A stretch of 64,000 bases of DNA from the NCBI GenBank assembly GCA_000727475.1, contig KL647322.1, positions 322,446-386,445 on the forward strand, given 5' to 3'. This document shows positions 36,343 through 48,571 of the stretch, piece after piece. A program made the position numbers and the translations under genes. This stretch comes from Sarcocystis neurona. Its lineage: Eukaryota > Apicomplexa > Conoidasida > Eucoccidiorida > Sarcocystidae. The notes below the pieces were generated by a model. That model did not search any database, was not told where the DNA came from, and saw only the letters and a program-made list of their open reading frames with translations. The stretch's first letter is position 1; every line of letters begins with the position of its first letter.

Positions 36343-38930
36343 ATATGCTCTTTTCTTGTTGAGATCAGTCAGCAATGCTTTGCGTGCGGATATTCTTTTG
36401 CAGCCTGAAATTGTCAACACGCGCACACGACGGCTCTCGGAGCCCGTGTGTACGGCCGCAACGCGGCACGATGGAGGAAAGCGTGTCTAAGCAGCGTTCG
36501 ACGCAGGTGCGCCTTGCCTAATTATAAGTGTCGCGGAAACTTGAGATACCTGCTCGAGTTGTGATGACCGCAAACAAAGACAAACGCACACTGCCGCTGA
36601 AAAAAACATGCAAATTTAGCGAAAGGCGCGTATACGATATGTTTTATTCCCCGGTGACCCCAGAAGTGCTGCTCGCTTGCAAACGTTGAGTAAATTTCAA
36701 GATGTTGCATTTTGACTTTTGTTCGGCAGCTGTGGAAAAAGAAAACCCCGCTCAACTGCTTTTGTTCTCTTACTCCAGGAGTAGCGAATTCCACGGCCTC
36801 TACAAGAATGCGAGGAATAAAGGCCTGCAACACAAGACGAGTGCTCGAAGCACAGAGCGTGGGATGCACCCACAGAGCCTTCAGACAGCGCTCATTTGTC
36901 GTCAGTAACTCCACCAAAGCCCAACCAACAAAACGGCTGCGGCTAAGATTGCCGTACTCGCAGTCCACCAAGTAAGGCTTCGTGTGGAGCGACAGGTACA
37001 CACCTGGCGACACACACCAGCCAGCGAAAGAGAGCAGAAGCAGCTTTCAATGACAGAGACGTGCGTCTGCGCGTTACAGAGTGCCCAGATACATACACAA
37101 GCGGCGGCTGCTGTGCAGACCGGTGTAATGGGGAAGGCGCCAAAACAGATGTACGTGAATGTGTTCCGTTGCGCAGCTGCGACTTTCGGTGTAGAAGTTT
37201 ATGTTGTCCAGCACCAAAGTTTCCTTCTCTACACTTACTTGCACAAAAATACAGCAGCGGACCGTGACCCGTGGCGCTGAACACGGCAAATACTACCCCT
37301 CCAGCTTGTCACAGCGCCGTCCGGAGGGCGCTGTTTGGTGTCAGGGAAGCCCACCTCCCTGTTGCCTCTGCTTTAATATATGTGGTCATGCAGCACGGGG
37401 GATGAAACTGGAGATTGACGAAGCTTCCATTAAGACACCATTTTAAATGTCAAGTGGTAAGGCGTTTTACTGTCAACGACTGAAGGGAAGCGTGGAGAGA
37501 AACATCGCTTCGACGGCCCTGCTGAAGGATTGTGTGTGGGTCGTCTGTTTTCCACCAGTTCTTTACAAAACGCCAGCTGACGGTGAAATGCGCAAGTGGA
37601 ATTTTGTCGATAGAAAATATCTGCAACCAAGAGAACTCCTGCAGTTGCACGGTGCTGCTCACCTGAAAACTCCCTGTCGTCGAAGTCAGAGCTCATCTCT
37701 GCCAAATGTTTTTTCAGTTCGTCAGTCATTTCTTGCATAACCCAAGGGGAAGCCTTCTGCCGTCGGTCGGTTTTCTTGTTGAATGGAGTGATGAAGCTCG
37801 ACCGGTTGCGCAGAAGCTGCTCCGCCATGTGCAACTTCTGGCGTGTGATGAAATGATACAACGGCAAAGAGGACGGCGCAGAGGAAGAGGACGAGGAAGA
37901 GGTGGAAGACGACGAAGACGACGAAGCGGACGGAGAAGAAAACGAGGGAGACGACTCGCCTTCGGTCTGCAACGAGAGCATCACTGCAACGACACTGACT
38001 GACACATCCTTTCTACTGCATTGTGATACTGCAGGCCAGATTTACTACCCGGACACCGCACAGAGCTGCTGTCTCCCCGCATTAGTGGCCTTGTCTTTTT
38101 CGTACAAGCGTATCACCGGTTATGCTAGTGGTTAACACACCTAGCTTCTAACCCGGAGAAAGGGTTCTTCTTTCTGGTTCCAGCAGCTGAGATATCGGCT
38201 CAGAAATTTCACTAGAGGCCACTTGCAGCCTGTCTTTCCCATCCTCAAAGGGTAAACCCTACCAAGGGTGATAGCACAACAACGGCAGCCAGTTACTGCT
38301 GGTGAAGAAAGAAGTCGTTCCTCCTGTGTTGGGCTCTCCCCCTCGTGTGCGTGCGGAGACACTCTCCCTTTGATTCACTAAATGTCAAGCAGTACACACC
38401 AGCGCACAGCGTGAACGGTAAGAGAGAACTGAGTATACGCCTGGAATGTAGAGAGGAAAAGACGGCCTTGTCGTCTACATCCACACGTCCACACTGAAAG
38501 AGACAAAATATTCTTCTCGGCGGTTCGCCCAGCAACCGCGAGCGCTGGAAATAACGACAATGTCCTTTCTACTGTCAAATAACTGAACAACAATTTAACT
38601 GGTAAACGAAGAGTCCCCAATTGTTCTGCCCTTTGCCACGCACCGCCGTGGTGACAGGAGTGCTCTCGTAGTTGCCGTGTTGATTGTTAGCCACTTGTCT
38701 GGCACACTTACCTTCACGCCGCCAGCGCTGCCGTTTTTCTCTTTAGTGGAACCAGGCGCTGAGACACCGCGGTTGGGCGGCGTGGACAACTGCACTGGTA
38801 GTTTGCGGATTTTGATTCGAATTCCATGGAGGTCAAAGAAACGCTGCGTAGCAGCGATAATCTGCTCGCGCATTTCTGGTGCATTAGGCGGTAGAATTGA
38901 TGGGCTCCGGTTGTGGTGGTGGGCAGCCAT
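35530..38930 (-). CDS. Unrecognised five-exon protein, 395 residues
   Basis: Exons in transcript order: 38930-38712, 37966-37663, 37003-36774, 36034-35705 and 35634-35530. They total 1188 nt and join in phase, each flanked by GT and AG; donors are GTAAGT, GTGAGC, GTAAGA and GTGAGT. The start is the ATG at 38930 (AAAATGG context). The protein opens MAAHHHNRSPSILPPNAPEM, then QRFFDLHGIRIKIRKLPVQL, a Ser-run linker, and a basic amphipathic stretch (YHFITRQKLHMAEQLLRNR). Next come YLVDCEYGNLSRSRFVGWAL, VCPWKFFYAWLNDFDLLPRG, a Glu/Lys/Ser low-complexity stretch and a basic C-terminus (GRTWRLLLFPKEAATRVQRK). No signal peptide or clear membrane helix is present. The last intron would be only 70 nt, so the final exon is the least certain. 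I do not recognise the family. Confidence 0.6.
36258..36346. repeat. TA microsatellites
   Basis: Two TA runs (about 36262-36292 and 36309-36340) in an intron of the five-exon gene. Confidence 0.9.
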
Positions 38931-41900
38931 TTTAGCCACTGAGGTATTTGTATGCGAAAAGCCCTTCAGAATTGCTTTTCAAACGTAGTGGCATGTGCTG
39001 CCACTCCTGGAGCAAACGATCTTGCCAGTTTCCTTGTCGTAGGGGACGTCCGAGTACCAGCGACAACGGTGGCCGTGTGATTCAATGATACGGCTACTAC
39101 TCCTTGCTATAACGTTCCGACATGCAGAGCGCGCAGTCGCACGAGCAGTTGCCACAGTAGAGGTACTCAGAGACCACGGGGAAAACCAGTAGTAGGATTC
39201 GCGCAAAACTGCCGCCCGTATGTCAGCGGATCCAATTACCATACGCGTATTCAGCAGCAATTCGTACCTGCACATCCCAGTATTCTGAGACGGTCAGAAC
39301 GTTCTCCCGATGCGCCTGTAAATCCTGCTCTTATGCGAAGAGTAACTGCCGTATCTGGTGGGTACACGGTGAAGAGCTTGTGCTCTTTTCTCCTTTGAAA
39401 GCCACGGGCAGGCCATCATAACCTGTGCATGCCACGAGCCCTGCTAAGCTTGCTTCGCAGTAGTACCGCCGCCTTGAAGTGACGAACGAATAAGATTTAC
39501 TTTCCAGGAAACTTCATGCACGTGTACGTGCTGCGAAATCCCGGAAAATACACGTCAAATGAAAATTTCCTCCCTGACAATAGCGACACGAATATTTAGT
39601 TCGCCCGCACAGGAGGGGCCGCAGCGCCACAACTAAACGTAGATCTGCGTGCACATCTGCATATACGTATACTTTCGTTGCCTTCGTGTCCTGGTTCTTC
39701 TTAATATATGGAGCTACAGTCTGTCGCTGATGTTTTTAAATGCACATTTTTTTTCACCCGATTTTTTTTTGGTTTTTACGCTTTTTCTCCCACACGGCAC
39801 GACATGACTTCCTTGTCGCATTACGGGGGCCCTGGGGATGGCCGAGAGCAAACACGGCCGAAATATGCGTTCCTGTTATCCGTTGCTGCAGATCACTGTA
39901 CAATATTCATATCTGTCCATTGTTCTTGTTTCGCTGTCTACCGCAAGAAGCTCAGTGTTATAATCCGTGCCCACCGGAGGGGTAAACGGCAGTTACCTCA
40001 CACGACGTCGTAATCCCTGAAGAAAAGGCAGGCAGAATGTGCGCCTCTCAGGCACAAATAGATAAACACGTCAGGTGCGTTGTCTTGATTCTGCATAACA
40101 CATTAACACGCGGGGACACGATAATGTCTGACGCATCCCGGCAGGTGGGCATACTCGCTGGAAGGGGCGATGGCACGAAAAAGAAGCACCGGATTGTCCA
40201 TTGGTTTTAGCACCACGAAATATCTGCACATGTCTTCTCGCCAGCACATAACAAGACTACTCCACGCAGTACGGGTGCATGACTGAGTCGAATTTCATGT
40301 TGCAGATGCTACGTGGCACGTGGCAAAGCTGGCTTTCCGTAACGCCCTAAATTGGAGCCAGCCACACAAGGGACCCGAAGTGTGCTGTTCTTTGTGTGCC
40401 GCGAATTTTGCCCGTACGCAGTTATAGCGTGTAAATGGTAATGACACAGAAAGACATCTCTTTGTATACATACATACATACATACATACACGGCGTGTGA
40501 GAATTTCACGCGGCAAGATAGTCACCTGCCTGTACGCGCATAGCATCCCTGTCAGTTAAAGGAGTAGGCGTGATTTTGTATATACTGTGTGAACATTGGG
40601 TTTTACTCTCCAGCCACAGGGACACCCAGAGGCCCTGCATCTGCAGTCAGTTACGCCGATAGCTTCTGTGTCACAGTGTGTACTGTTTTGGAGAAGACCT
40701 CATGAACATGCTTATCTCCGTTCATGCATAGGATGCTCACATTTATTTCTCGTGTAATCTCTTCCTACACACGTATGAAATGAAGTGCAGGGTCGACGAG
40801 GAGGTTGACTGAGAACTGCGAGGAACAGCCTTCCGCTCCCGTGTGTACGCCTCCGTCGGCATCTTCGAAAACTTGCTTTTTCGTCGACAATTGAAAATTT
40901 TTCACAGCTACGTCTATGGCCGCGGAACGTGCGCACGGCAAGGCCGGACTGACGCACCATCATTCGCATTGCAATGGCGCATAGTGCTACAAGTAATTCC
41001 ACATTGAACGCATCGAGTCGCGCGCGTAATTTGTTGCGCCACGTGGAATCATCGAACACTTCCCGGTGTCACAGCAATTGCACAACAACCGCTTCAGATG
41101 CATAAGCAGCAGTAGGTTTTGTAGTGTGCACCGTGACACTGATGTGCTCCTTCCACCTTGTCGCGCATGTGGCTGCTCATCACTTTCCACATCAGCGCAC
41201 GGTTTCTCGCTTCTGCAGTGTCTCCCTTCTCCTTTGTGGTTCCACTTAATTTGTTTTTGCCGTTCTGCTCTCATCAGTGCTTTTTCCGGAGAGACCTCGT
41301 TCACCACTGGATTCAGAATTGCTCTGTTTTACGGGTGAGCAAGCGCGTGGGGTTGCACGTTTGTGTGAACTACAGTCTCCGAAGGTAGGCTGAACATCGT
41401 CTAAGTATATAGAACATGTATGCATGACTTGTTTGTTCGCCTCAGTGTCGGGCATCATTGTAGACTAGCGTGCCTCCATGGAAGATGAGATGCGTGCCGG
41501 GCCGCTTTGCACTGCCTGAGGTAGACGGGTGTAGTAAATCCTGTAGTAGATCTCCGCGTCTATGCAGTTCTCCATTGCCAACTCTTGTGTACCTGGATAC
41601 AGCTCAGTGTTTTCCAAATAACCTTAAAAGGTGTCCATCACCTGGCCGGTCACTGTAGCGGACTGTAAACGGATCTACCTTTAGCACACGGCAACACTAC
41701 ACGCGCCCTTCAAAAAAATCATGCGTTGGCAGTTTGTTCTCCGTTGTACCAGCCTAAATCCTGCCGATGTTTATCTACAACGTAGTACTCGCTGAAGCGG
41801 TACCACCAGAAACGACATGCGCAAGACCAGCCACCGTGGCAATGAGTTACGTGGTGGCATTAGTTGCACCAGTACGAATATGATACGCATTGCCTTCTTC

Positions 41901-43088
41901 CCCCGTAAAGAAACACTTTCACAGATACAGAGGTAAGCTATATGTGCTGTCGAAACAGGATGACCAGTTATGTACAGAGCACTCGATACAGATTCAGCAT
42001 TACAACCGTTTGCACCACACAAGCGTAGGCCTCTGTTTTTCGTTATTTCCGCATGGTGAGGCTCTTAGAACAGCTGAGGACTACCTACGCGCGACTCGAC
42101 ACCACCAGCTCAGCAGAACACTAATCTAGAAGGAGCAAGACGGATTCGAGGTCGACGTGTGGCGTGTCGACGCTTGTTGAAAAAACTGCAGACACGGATC
42201 TGACTGGCAGTACGTCTACCTCAAGACCGTTGTCTCACGATAGTAATCTTCACTGTCGATGTGCCAGCGTCTGATGCTGACCTACGATTCAGACCTACTG
42301 AGGCGCAATTGTACGTCGGAGGCAGATGAAGCCCAAGTGAGATCAAACGGATCACTTCTGATTTGTAGACGTCCACCAACTCTGTAAACGGAGCTCACCC
42401 TGATTCTACTTCCGCAGTACAACTGCGCTTCAGCAGGACCCACTCGTAGGTGGGGCATCACAAATACTCGCACCTCGATAATGAAGATCATCACCGTGAG
42501 ACAACGATGTAAAACGAGACTGACTGCCCGTCAGTTATGACCTGTTTGGGTCATTATGTATCTGATGGCTAGAAACCGAGAACTTTCGTGCCCTATGAAG
42601 CTCAACTGCTTCGCAGCAAAGAATGAACACGCAGCTTTCGCAGTTTCGTACAGCGCATTTTAGTAGGAAAAAAAACCATTTCCTACCGGAGTTTCAACTG
42701 CACCAGACAACAGAATGGATGTTGCGACTGGTAAATGCACGCAAGCTGCAATCCACCGTCTCCGGCATCCACTAACTGCTTTCTTCAAAACGGCAGCAGA
42801 TTTTTGACAGTCGTCGCTTTCCAGCTTTCCACGTCTTCGATACGGACTCCATAACTCACACTCGAAATACCGAGGTATACGCCATTTCGTGAATGCCAGA
42901 AATGAAGACAGTGTACCCTTTTCTTCACTGCGTGAGAGTTAACTGTCCCGCAAGTTCTACGAACTCTGCCTACCAAGGAGCCGCCCCACCTCGTAACTGC
43001 ACGTGGAGCCGGGGCTCGACCCAGACGCGCATGCTACTAGTACACCACCAGTCTCCTGCAACCGGCCGCCGTTAAGGCATTTCGAAAA
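38931..43088. other. Intergenic region, no supported gene
   Basis: Should contain the 5' region of the five-exon gene and the 3' UTR of RPL11. A minus frame at 40712-41059 (Met start, MFDDSTWRNKLRARLDAFN) and a minus frame at 40987-41307 have protein-like composition but overlap each other and have no recognised domain. A short CATA run lies at 40468-40490. Confidence 0.45.
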
Positions 43089-46000
43089 TTACTGATTCAA
43101 CACAATTCCGTCGTAAGTCTGCTTAAACCACTTAATGCTGTCCTCCCTCGTCACACGGTGGGAGTGACCGATTCTACCACGTGCTCGCTTGCGGTGCCCA
43201 ACGCGATTGCCTGGTCGTGCCAACTGAACGTAGAAATCCATCCCGTAGATGCCTGAAAAGAAGATACGTATATATCACATATAAGCAGAAAGCGCGTATC
43301 ACAATAAACCAGTTCTCTGAAATGAGACAGATAGTGAATCACAACCGCACACGTGTGTGTACACACACACATACACACATGTGAGAAAAGCATTCCTTCC
43401 CTTAAATGCTGAGCGACGCGTATTCCATTCAGTCACACTACGTACTCGTTGAATATAAACGTACCTCGTACAGTCGGCAGTAATGAAGCGTCACACAGGC
43501 ATATATTCAGTACACACTGCTAAAAGGGCCTGTGACGAGACGTACTCCCGAAACTACATAAACGCATATATACATATATATATATTGCCGAGGTGCCCGC
43601 CAAAAAACCAACTAGCACGCAAAGGGGCAGCCATATCTATGCACATATTATATGTACATACATATATATATATGTATGGATTTGCTATCTGGCACACGCC
43701 TACCGGGAGTCAACAAGAAATATATATACATATACATATATATGTATATGTACGTACAATTTCAATACCAGAACCCCTGACACCGTCACAAAACCACTAA
43801 CGCATCCAAACGTACGCACAAGTAGATCAGTAACAACAATGTGTACACAAGTACAGATGCCAACACAGCCTGTGACGAAGTACAACGATTTGGCTGCTTG
43901 CCCGAATTTTAAGCTGACAAACTACTGTAACCAAACAGCGACTACCACTAGGCCATCCGCTTCCGAGGATGCAGAAGGCTGAACAGATGTTTGTGGTACG
44001 GACACACCTGCACCCACGCGTATATATACATGTGCATGAAAAGTAACCCGTATCTACCCCTAGCCTCCTGCAACATCTTCCCAGGAGACAAGAAAATGGA
44101 GCTTTTTGTGTCGTAGAGACACGCTTGCTGCTGCCGCTCTGCACTCTTCTACGTGTATATAAATTCATTCATTGTGTGTATTCACATGTTCGTTTGTTCA
44201 AGCCGAAGATACGGGACGAGACACATACATAGACACATACGCATATTCGAGAGGCGATCAAGGGTTGCGCGCACCGTAACATGCAGTTCTTGCCCACGCG
44301 CCTTCATTATCACAATGTGATCAACAAACAGTCTGCTGCATCGTCCTCTGTATCACCTCGGTTAGTGGAACATTCCACATCATCCTGGCATTTCGACAAA
44401 TGCCTCTTTCATCCACATCAGACAAACATTCTGTGTACACCTTGACTGGAGTCATTTGGTTCTGAACACTCCGCCTTCCCAGAGTGCTAACATACAGGTA
44501 TGCACAAGAGGTATTCGTGATCTCGGAGCATCCTTCCGTTAGTTACGTTCTTTCGGTAGAAAAGCAACTCAACATTCCTGACGACTCCCTGCCTATCTCA
44601 CCGGTGGAAGGGTCGTATTTAATGCCGAGATCAATGTGTTCCTGAATGCCGAAGCCGAAATTTCCTGAATTAGCGAAATTCCTCTTCTTCAACTCATATT
44701 CCTTCACTTTCAATCCTTTCTCGAGAATATCTTCCGCCTTCTTGCCACGCACGGTCACGTAACACGCAATTTTTTCATTTCTTCGGATGCCAAACGACCG
44801 AATCGTAAACCGAGCCTTTGAAAACTGGGGTCGTTGTCCTGTCAGCTGCTCCAGCACTCGCGCTGCACGCGTCAACCGATCTCCGGACTGAAGGAAGCAC
44901 GCAACCACAACACAGCTGCGTTGTGGAAAAGATACACATAGGTACACCAAGACGTCTATGCGTACATTTATACGTACACACACACACATGAATATAAACA
45001 CGGCAACACATGCGCGGAGATTTACGTGATCGCGCATACAGGTACGTGCAAACCACTGGGTTGTTCCTTAGAGGTAAACCACATTATCAGCATAAACCAC
45101 ATCATCAGCATTCCGCAGTTCCTGCTGACCCACGAATCGACTCAAAATGCAACGACAAAGCATTATCACATTATTAGACGAAACCTCTGAGTCGGAGGGA
45201 AGGCACAAAACCGATGGATCAGTTGTCCATCACCAGACCTGTCGGCTCCGAAAATAACACCGAGGATATCTCCGTTCTTGACCAGCAAAAAACATACCGA
45301 AGGAAGAAGCTCAGAAGGTTTGAGGAGAATAACACTGCGCAAGTGAAGAAACGCATATAATTCCACGAGGTGACAGAATTCCCGGATGTGATGTGAGAAA
45401 CGAGGAATGGCCACATCAAAACGCAGTATCCACACGACTGCCTGTATGGGTGCACGATGACAGTTGGACTTCCCTCTTCTAGCAAAAAAATACACTCACG
45501 CCGTCAGACGAAGCTCCAGCTACAACCGAAAACTTCGGCGACCGCATCTTAACGTACGCCACACGCACTGACACGCTCAGACGCGCCCGATCAGTGGAAG
45601 AGCGGAAACATTTACATTTCATACAAACGCTACGACGGCCTTCCAGCAGCAAAAAAGACGCGATATGCCTTCCGCTCACGGTGGCGGAATGGAATACCCG
45701 CACAAAACCTTCTGCTGTATGCATTCGTGAAGGGGGAAGCTCTGCTGGGCGTAATCAAGCACTAACTTCTATCGCAAAAGCTGAACGAACCGCGGACTTC
45801 AAAGAAAATCTATGTACCAACGCAGCGGGAAGAAATCTTCGAGCGACTACAGCAAGGCGGAAGCATTCTAACGTCTTTCCACTCTAGTAGCCGGCTACCT
45901 GCGCCTCGCTGTGCCGCACTCGTACGGCTGAGAATGAGTGAAGACCTCCGCTACTTCGAGAAATCACAAGAAAACCTGATCGTCTAACGACTAAGAGGAA

Positions 46001-47490
46001 ACCCGTTCCCGCGGTAAATATACACGGAAACACTTCAGACAAATACATATATATACATATATATATAACCGAGGTATGGTCACAAATGCGTACATATATG
46101 GCAGAGACTTACACATACAAGCATATGATGTAAATATAGATGCGCGTACTCTTCGGAAACCCCTTACGTATAGAGACGCTCACGTACATGCGTGGCCATG
46201 TGGCACGCGACATTAATGTTGTAGCTACAGCTAAGGATCATTTATAAATGGAATACCCGCGCCACTCCGAGCAGATCCTCGCCCCCTACGATTCAACCGA
46301 GTCGACATAAACGCCGATGGGATGGCAATGACATTTGCAATCTATATGTTGTCTTCACGTGCATAAACCCGGCGCATCCTACCTACATGGCAATGACATT
46401 TGCATTCTATATATTGTCTAAACATGGATAAACCCGGCGCATCCCACCTACATGGACGACTTGTGTATCAAACCCTTAACGGCACAGAGAGCTACAGACA
46501 CAGACATATCCCGGGCTTGAAAACCTGTTCACCCGACCCAACTTATAGATCTCCCCCCCTTCCGCACCACTGATACTGGAATAGCGTAGTTCTCACAAAT
46601 CGGTTTGCGGATGTAAAAAAGAGTCCGCATCTATGAATATATATATCAGCTACACTATAGATATGGACACGCGTGTAGACAGTTTGTGTTCATGCGGGGA
46701 CACAGAAAAGCGCACGCGTGTATAATAGTTCCACTAATACCCACGACCCTCTATACACGCAACGACAAATCACTTCCACTCGGTATAACTGACGCGTCCC
46801 CAACAACGCGTACTGCTCCTCCTACGATCTGTACTAAATAGAACTCCCCTGGCAACATGCATACCTCCCCGCCTATGCATATTCCCAAAACACAACGAGC
46901 AAAGGCGCACAGCTGCGCTGCGTGCACGTATCGGAGAGTTTTTAATCGATTACGCGTATAGACGCTACAGTACCTGTGCAGATACAGACGTCTTACAGAA
47001 GAAAATACAATGTACTTGGTCACTTGCTGTTTCCTGTTTGATCCACGAATCGTTCAGCTTCGTATGTACACTTCGTACATACGTTCAGACGTACAGTCCG
47101 CGGCTATCTCTGTTCGTACGCACATTGTATCTTCATGTGGCGACCTCCGATTAAAAAAAAAGAGAAGAAAGTAGTACAGACACCCATACAGGTACATACA
47201 CGTGACCATGAGTAGAGCACGACCGACCGCTACAGACAGCATAGAGAAGCACGTCTTCGCTGTCGATCGTGTTTGAACCCTTCCGTCGCCCCATGTTGGC
47301 GGCGGGGAGAAGAAGAAGAAAACGTACGAAGAAAAGTCCTGTAGCTGTAAGTGCATTTCCTCCAGTTATCTTGTTTCTGCTGTTACGGCCGAGAGTAGCT
47401 GTCGCTCACCTCCCCAACGCAGATATTCAGAGTCAGTTTTTCGATGCGGATCCTCCGCATGGGGTTATCCTCTCCCGCTTCCTTCACCAT
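43089..47490 (-). CDS. RPL11: 60S ribosomal protein L11 (uL5)
   Basis: Large-subunit ribosomal protein that binds 5S rRNA in the central protuberance. Three exons in transcript order: 47490-47410, 44887-44602 and 43252-43089, totalling 531 nt (176 residues plus stop) with all phases matching. The start ATG at 47490 (AAAAAAATGG) gives [20 protein letters not shown], then LNICVGE / [60 protein letters not shown] / [17 protein letters not shown], and the end is [10 protein letters not shown]. Length and order match eukaryotic uL5. Introns are 2522 and 1349 nt, large for a ribosomal protein gene, and carry TA/CA microsatellites. It is divergent from RPP2. Confidence 0.97.
46324..46453. repeat. 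65-bp tandem duplication in RPL11 intron 1
   Basis: GGCAATGACATTTGCA starts at 46324 and 46389; both copies run through TAAACCCGGCGCATCC and CACCTACATGG/TACCTACATGG with few differences. Confidence 0.88.
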
Positions 47491-48571
47491 TTTTTTGGTC
47501 CGCCTTTTAAAGAGCAATACAAAAGATACGACCACGCGAATCTACCAAATCCGCTCCTACCCGAAAAGGAAACGATAGATTTGGGGGCGGCAAGACGCTA
47601 AAACACACCCCACAGTCTTCCGAACGACCTACGGGGAACAGCAATTACTCCATGCTATTGCGAGAAGTCCTACAACTTACAAACAACTGCGGCAGCGCCC
47701 GCAGTACGCAGAGGCAGGCGGCGGAGCACTACAAGAGGAAAAAAGCGGCACTACGATCAACAGACGGACACACGCTAGCCACTTGCTCGCAAATACCGCA
47801 GCGGGGATACAAAACTTAGGATTCTCGAGACCGGTACAGCATGCGGACACTGAAGCGGTTGCTGTGCTGCAGCAGCACGGGCAACGCGACCAGTATCGGG
47901 AGCCGCAGGAGCAGCAGTAATCAGCGTGAGCAGCAGGACCAGCAGAAGCAGAGCAGCAGGAACAAACCACATACAGCAAGAATTTGTTCCATGTACGGCT
48001 GTGGTGGGGGTGCAGCCGCCGCATGCAATCGGCAGGCGGTCGTCCCCGACACGTTAAAGCGGCTACTGCAGCAGCACCTGCAGCAATCGGAGAGCAGCAC
48101 CAGCGGCAGCGCGATGGAGGGGCAATACAGTGTAGCTGGTGGATCTATTGCTTGTGTGGGGGGTGGCTGCTGCCGCTGTTGTTGCCCGTGAAGATTGGCG
48201 CTGCCGCGGCTCGAAAGCTGCTAATGCTCTGGTGCTCGGTAGCTCCTGCTGCGGCCGTTCGGCTTCGGCTACTGGGCGTCCTGTTGGGATGATGAAGAAA
48301 ACAAATGATTTTGGGTGGTTAAATCGATTGCACAGGCGTTTCGCACTGTCAGTCTCCACGCCCTTCTTGCGTTTAGCCTGATCTTTTCCCCCGTCGTAGA
48401 TCTGTGGCTATCATCGCCTCATTCCTCCACTTACCCACTTTCTGCCTTCACGGGCTTTCCTTCGTCGTGAGCGTCCAGACCGAGTACACTTTATAGCCAG
48501 TCTCCCCGCCCAAGTCGTTCGGCGCATATCGTCTCTTTTGCAGAGCAGTCGACAAAACTTAGAGCAGCACA
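47491..48571. promoter_or_regulatory. Shared upstream region of divergent RPL11 and RPP2
   Basis: The two ribosomal-protein start codons face away from each other across 1081 bp. GCATGC palindromes occur at 47839-47844 and 48021-48026; the second has the CGCATGCA form resembling a GCATGC-centred element reported upstream of Toxoplasma ribosomal-protein genes (recalled from the literature, not checked). The middle (about 47850-48270) is rich in CAG/GCA triplets. Just before the RPP2 ATG a TCTCTTTTGCAG at about 48532-48543 could be a 5' UTR acceptor. No promoter element was tested. Confidence 0.55.

Noticed and set aside
37074..37289. Extra exon of the five-exon gene (acceptor at about 37271, perfect GTAAGT donor)
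   Set aside because: Exons 37663-37966 and 36774-37003 join in phase without it; ending at that donor breaks the downstream frame. It could be an alternative exon.
38979..39275. Minus-strand Cys/His-containing frame ending CHYV just upstream of the five-exon gene
   Set aside because: It would end only about 50 bp before the next start codon on the same strand, with a weak acceptor and no family match; more likely 5' flank.
46850..46920. VLGICIGGE followed by GT on minus, resembling the end of RPL11 exon 1
   Set aside because: Upstream residues do not match uL5; the true exon ([11 protein letters not shown]...ICVGE) is at 47410-47490.
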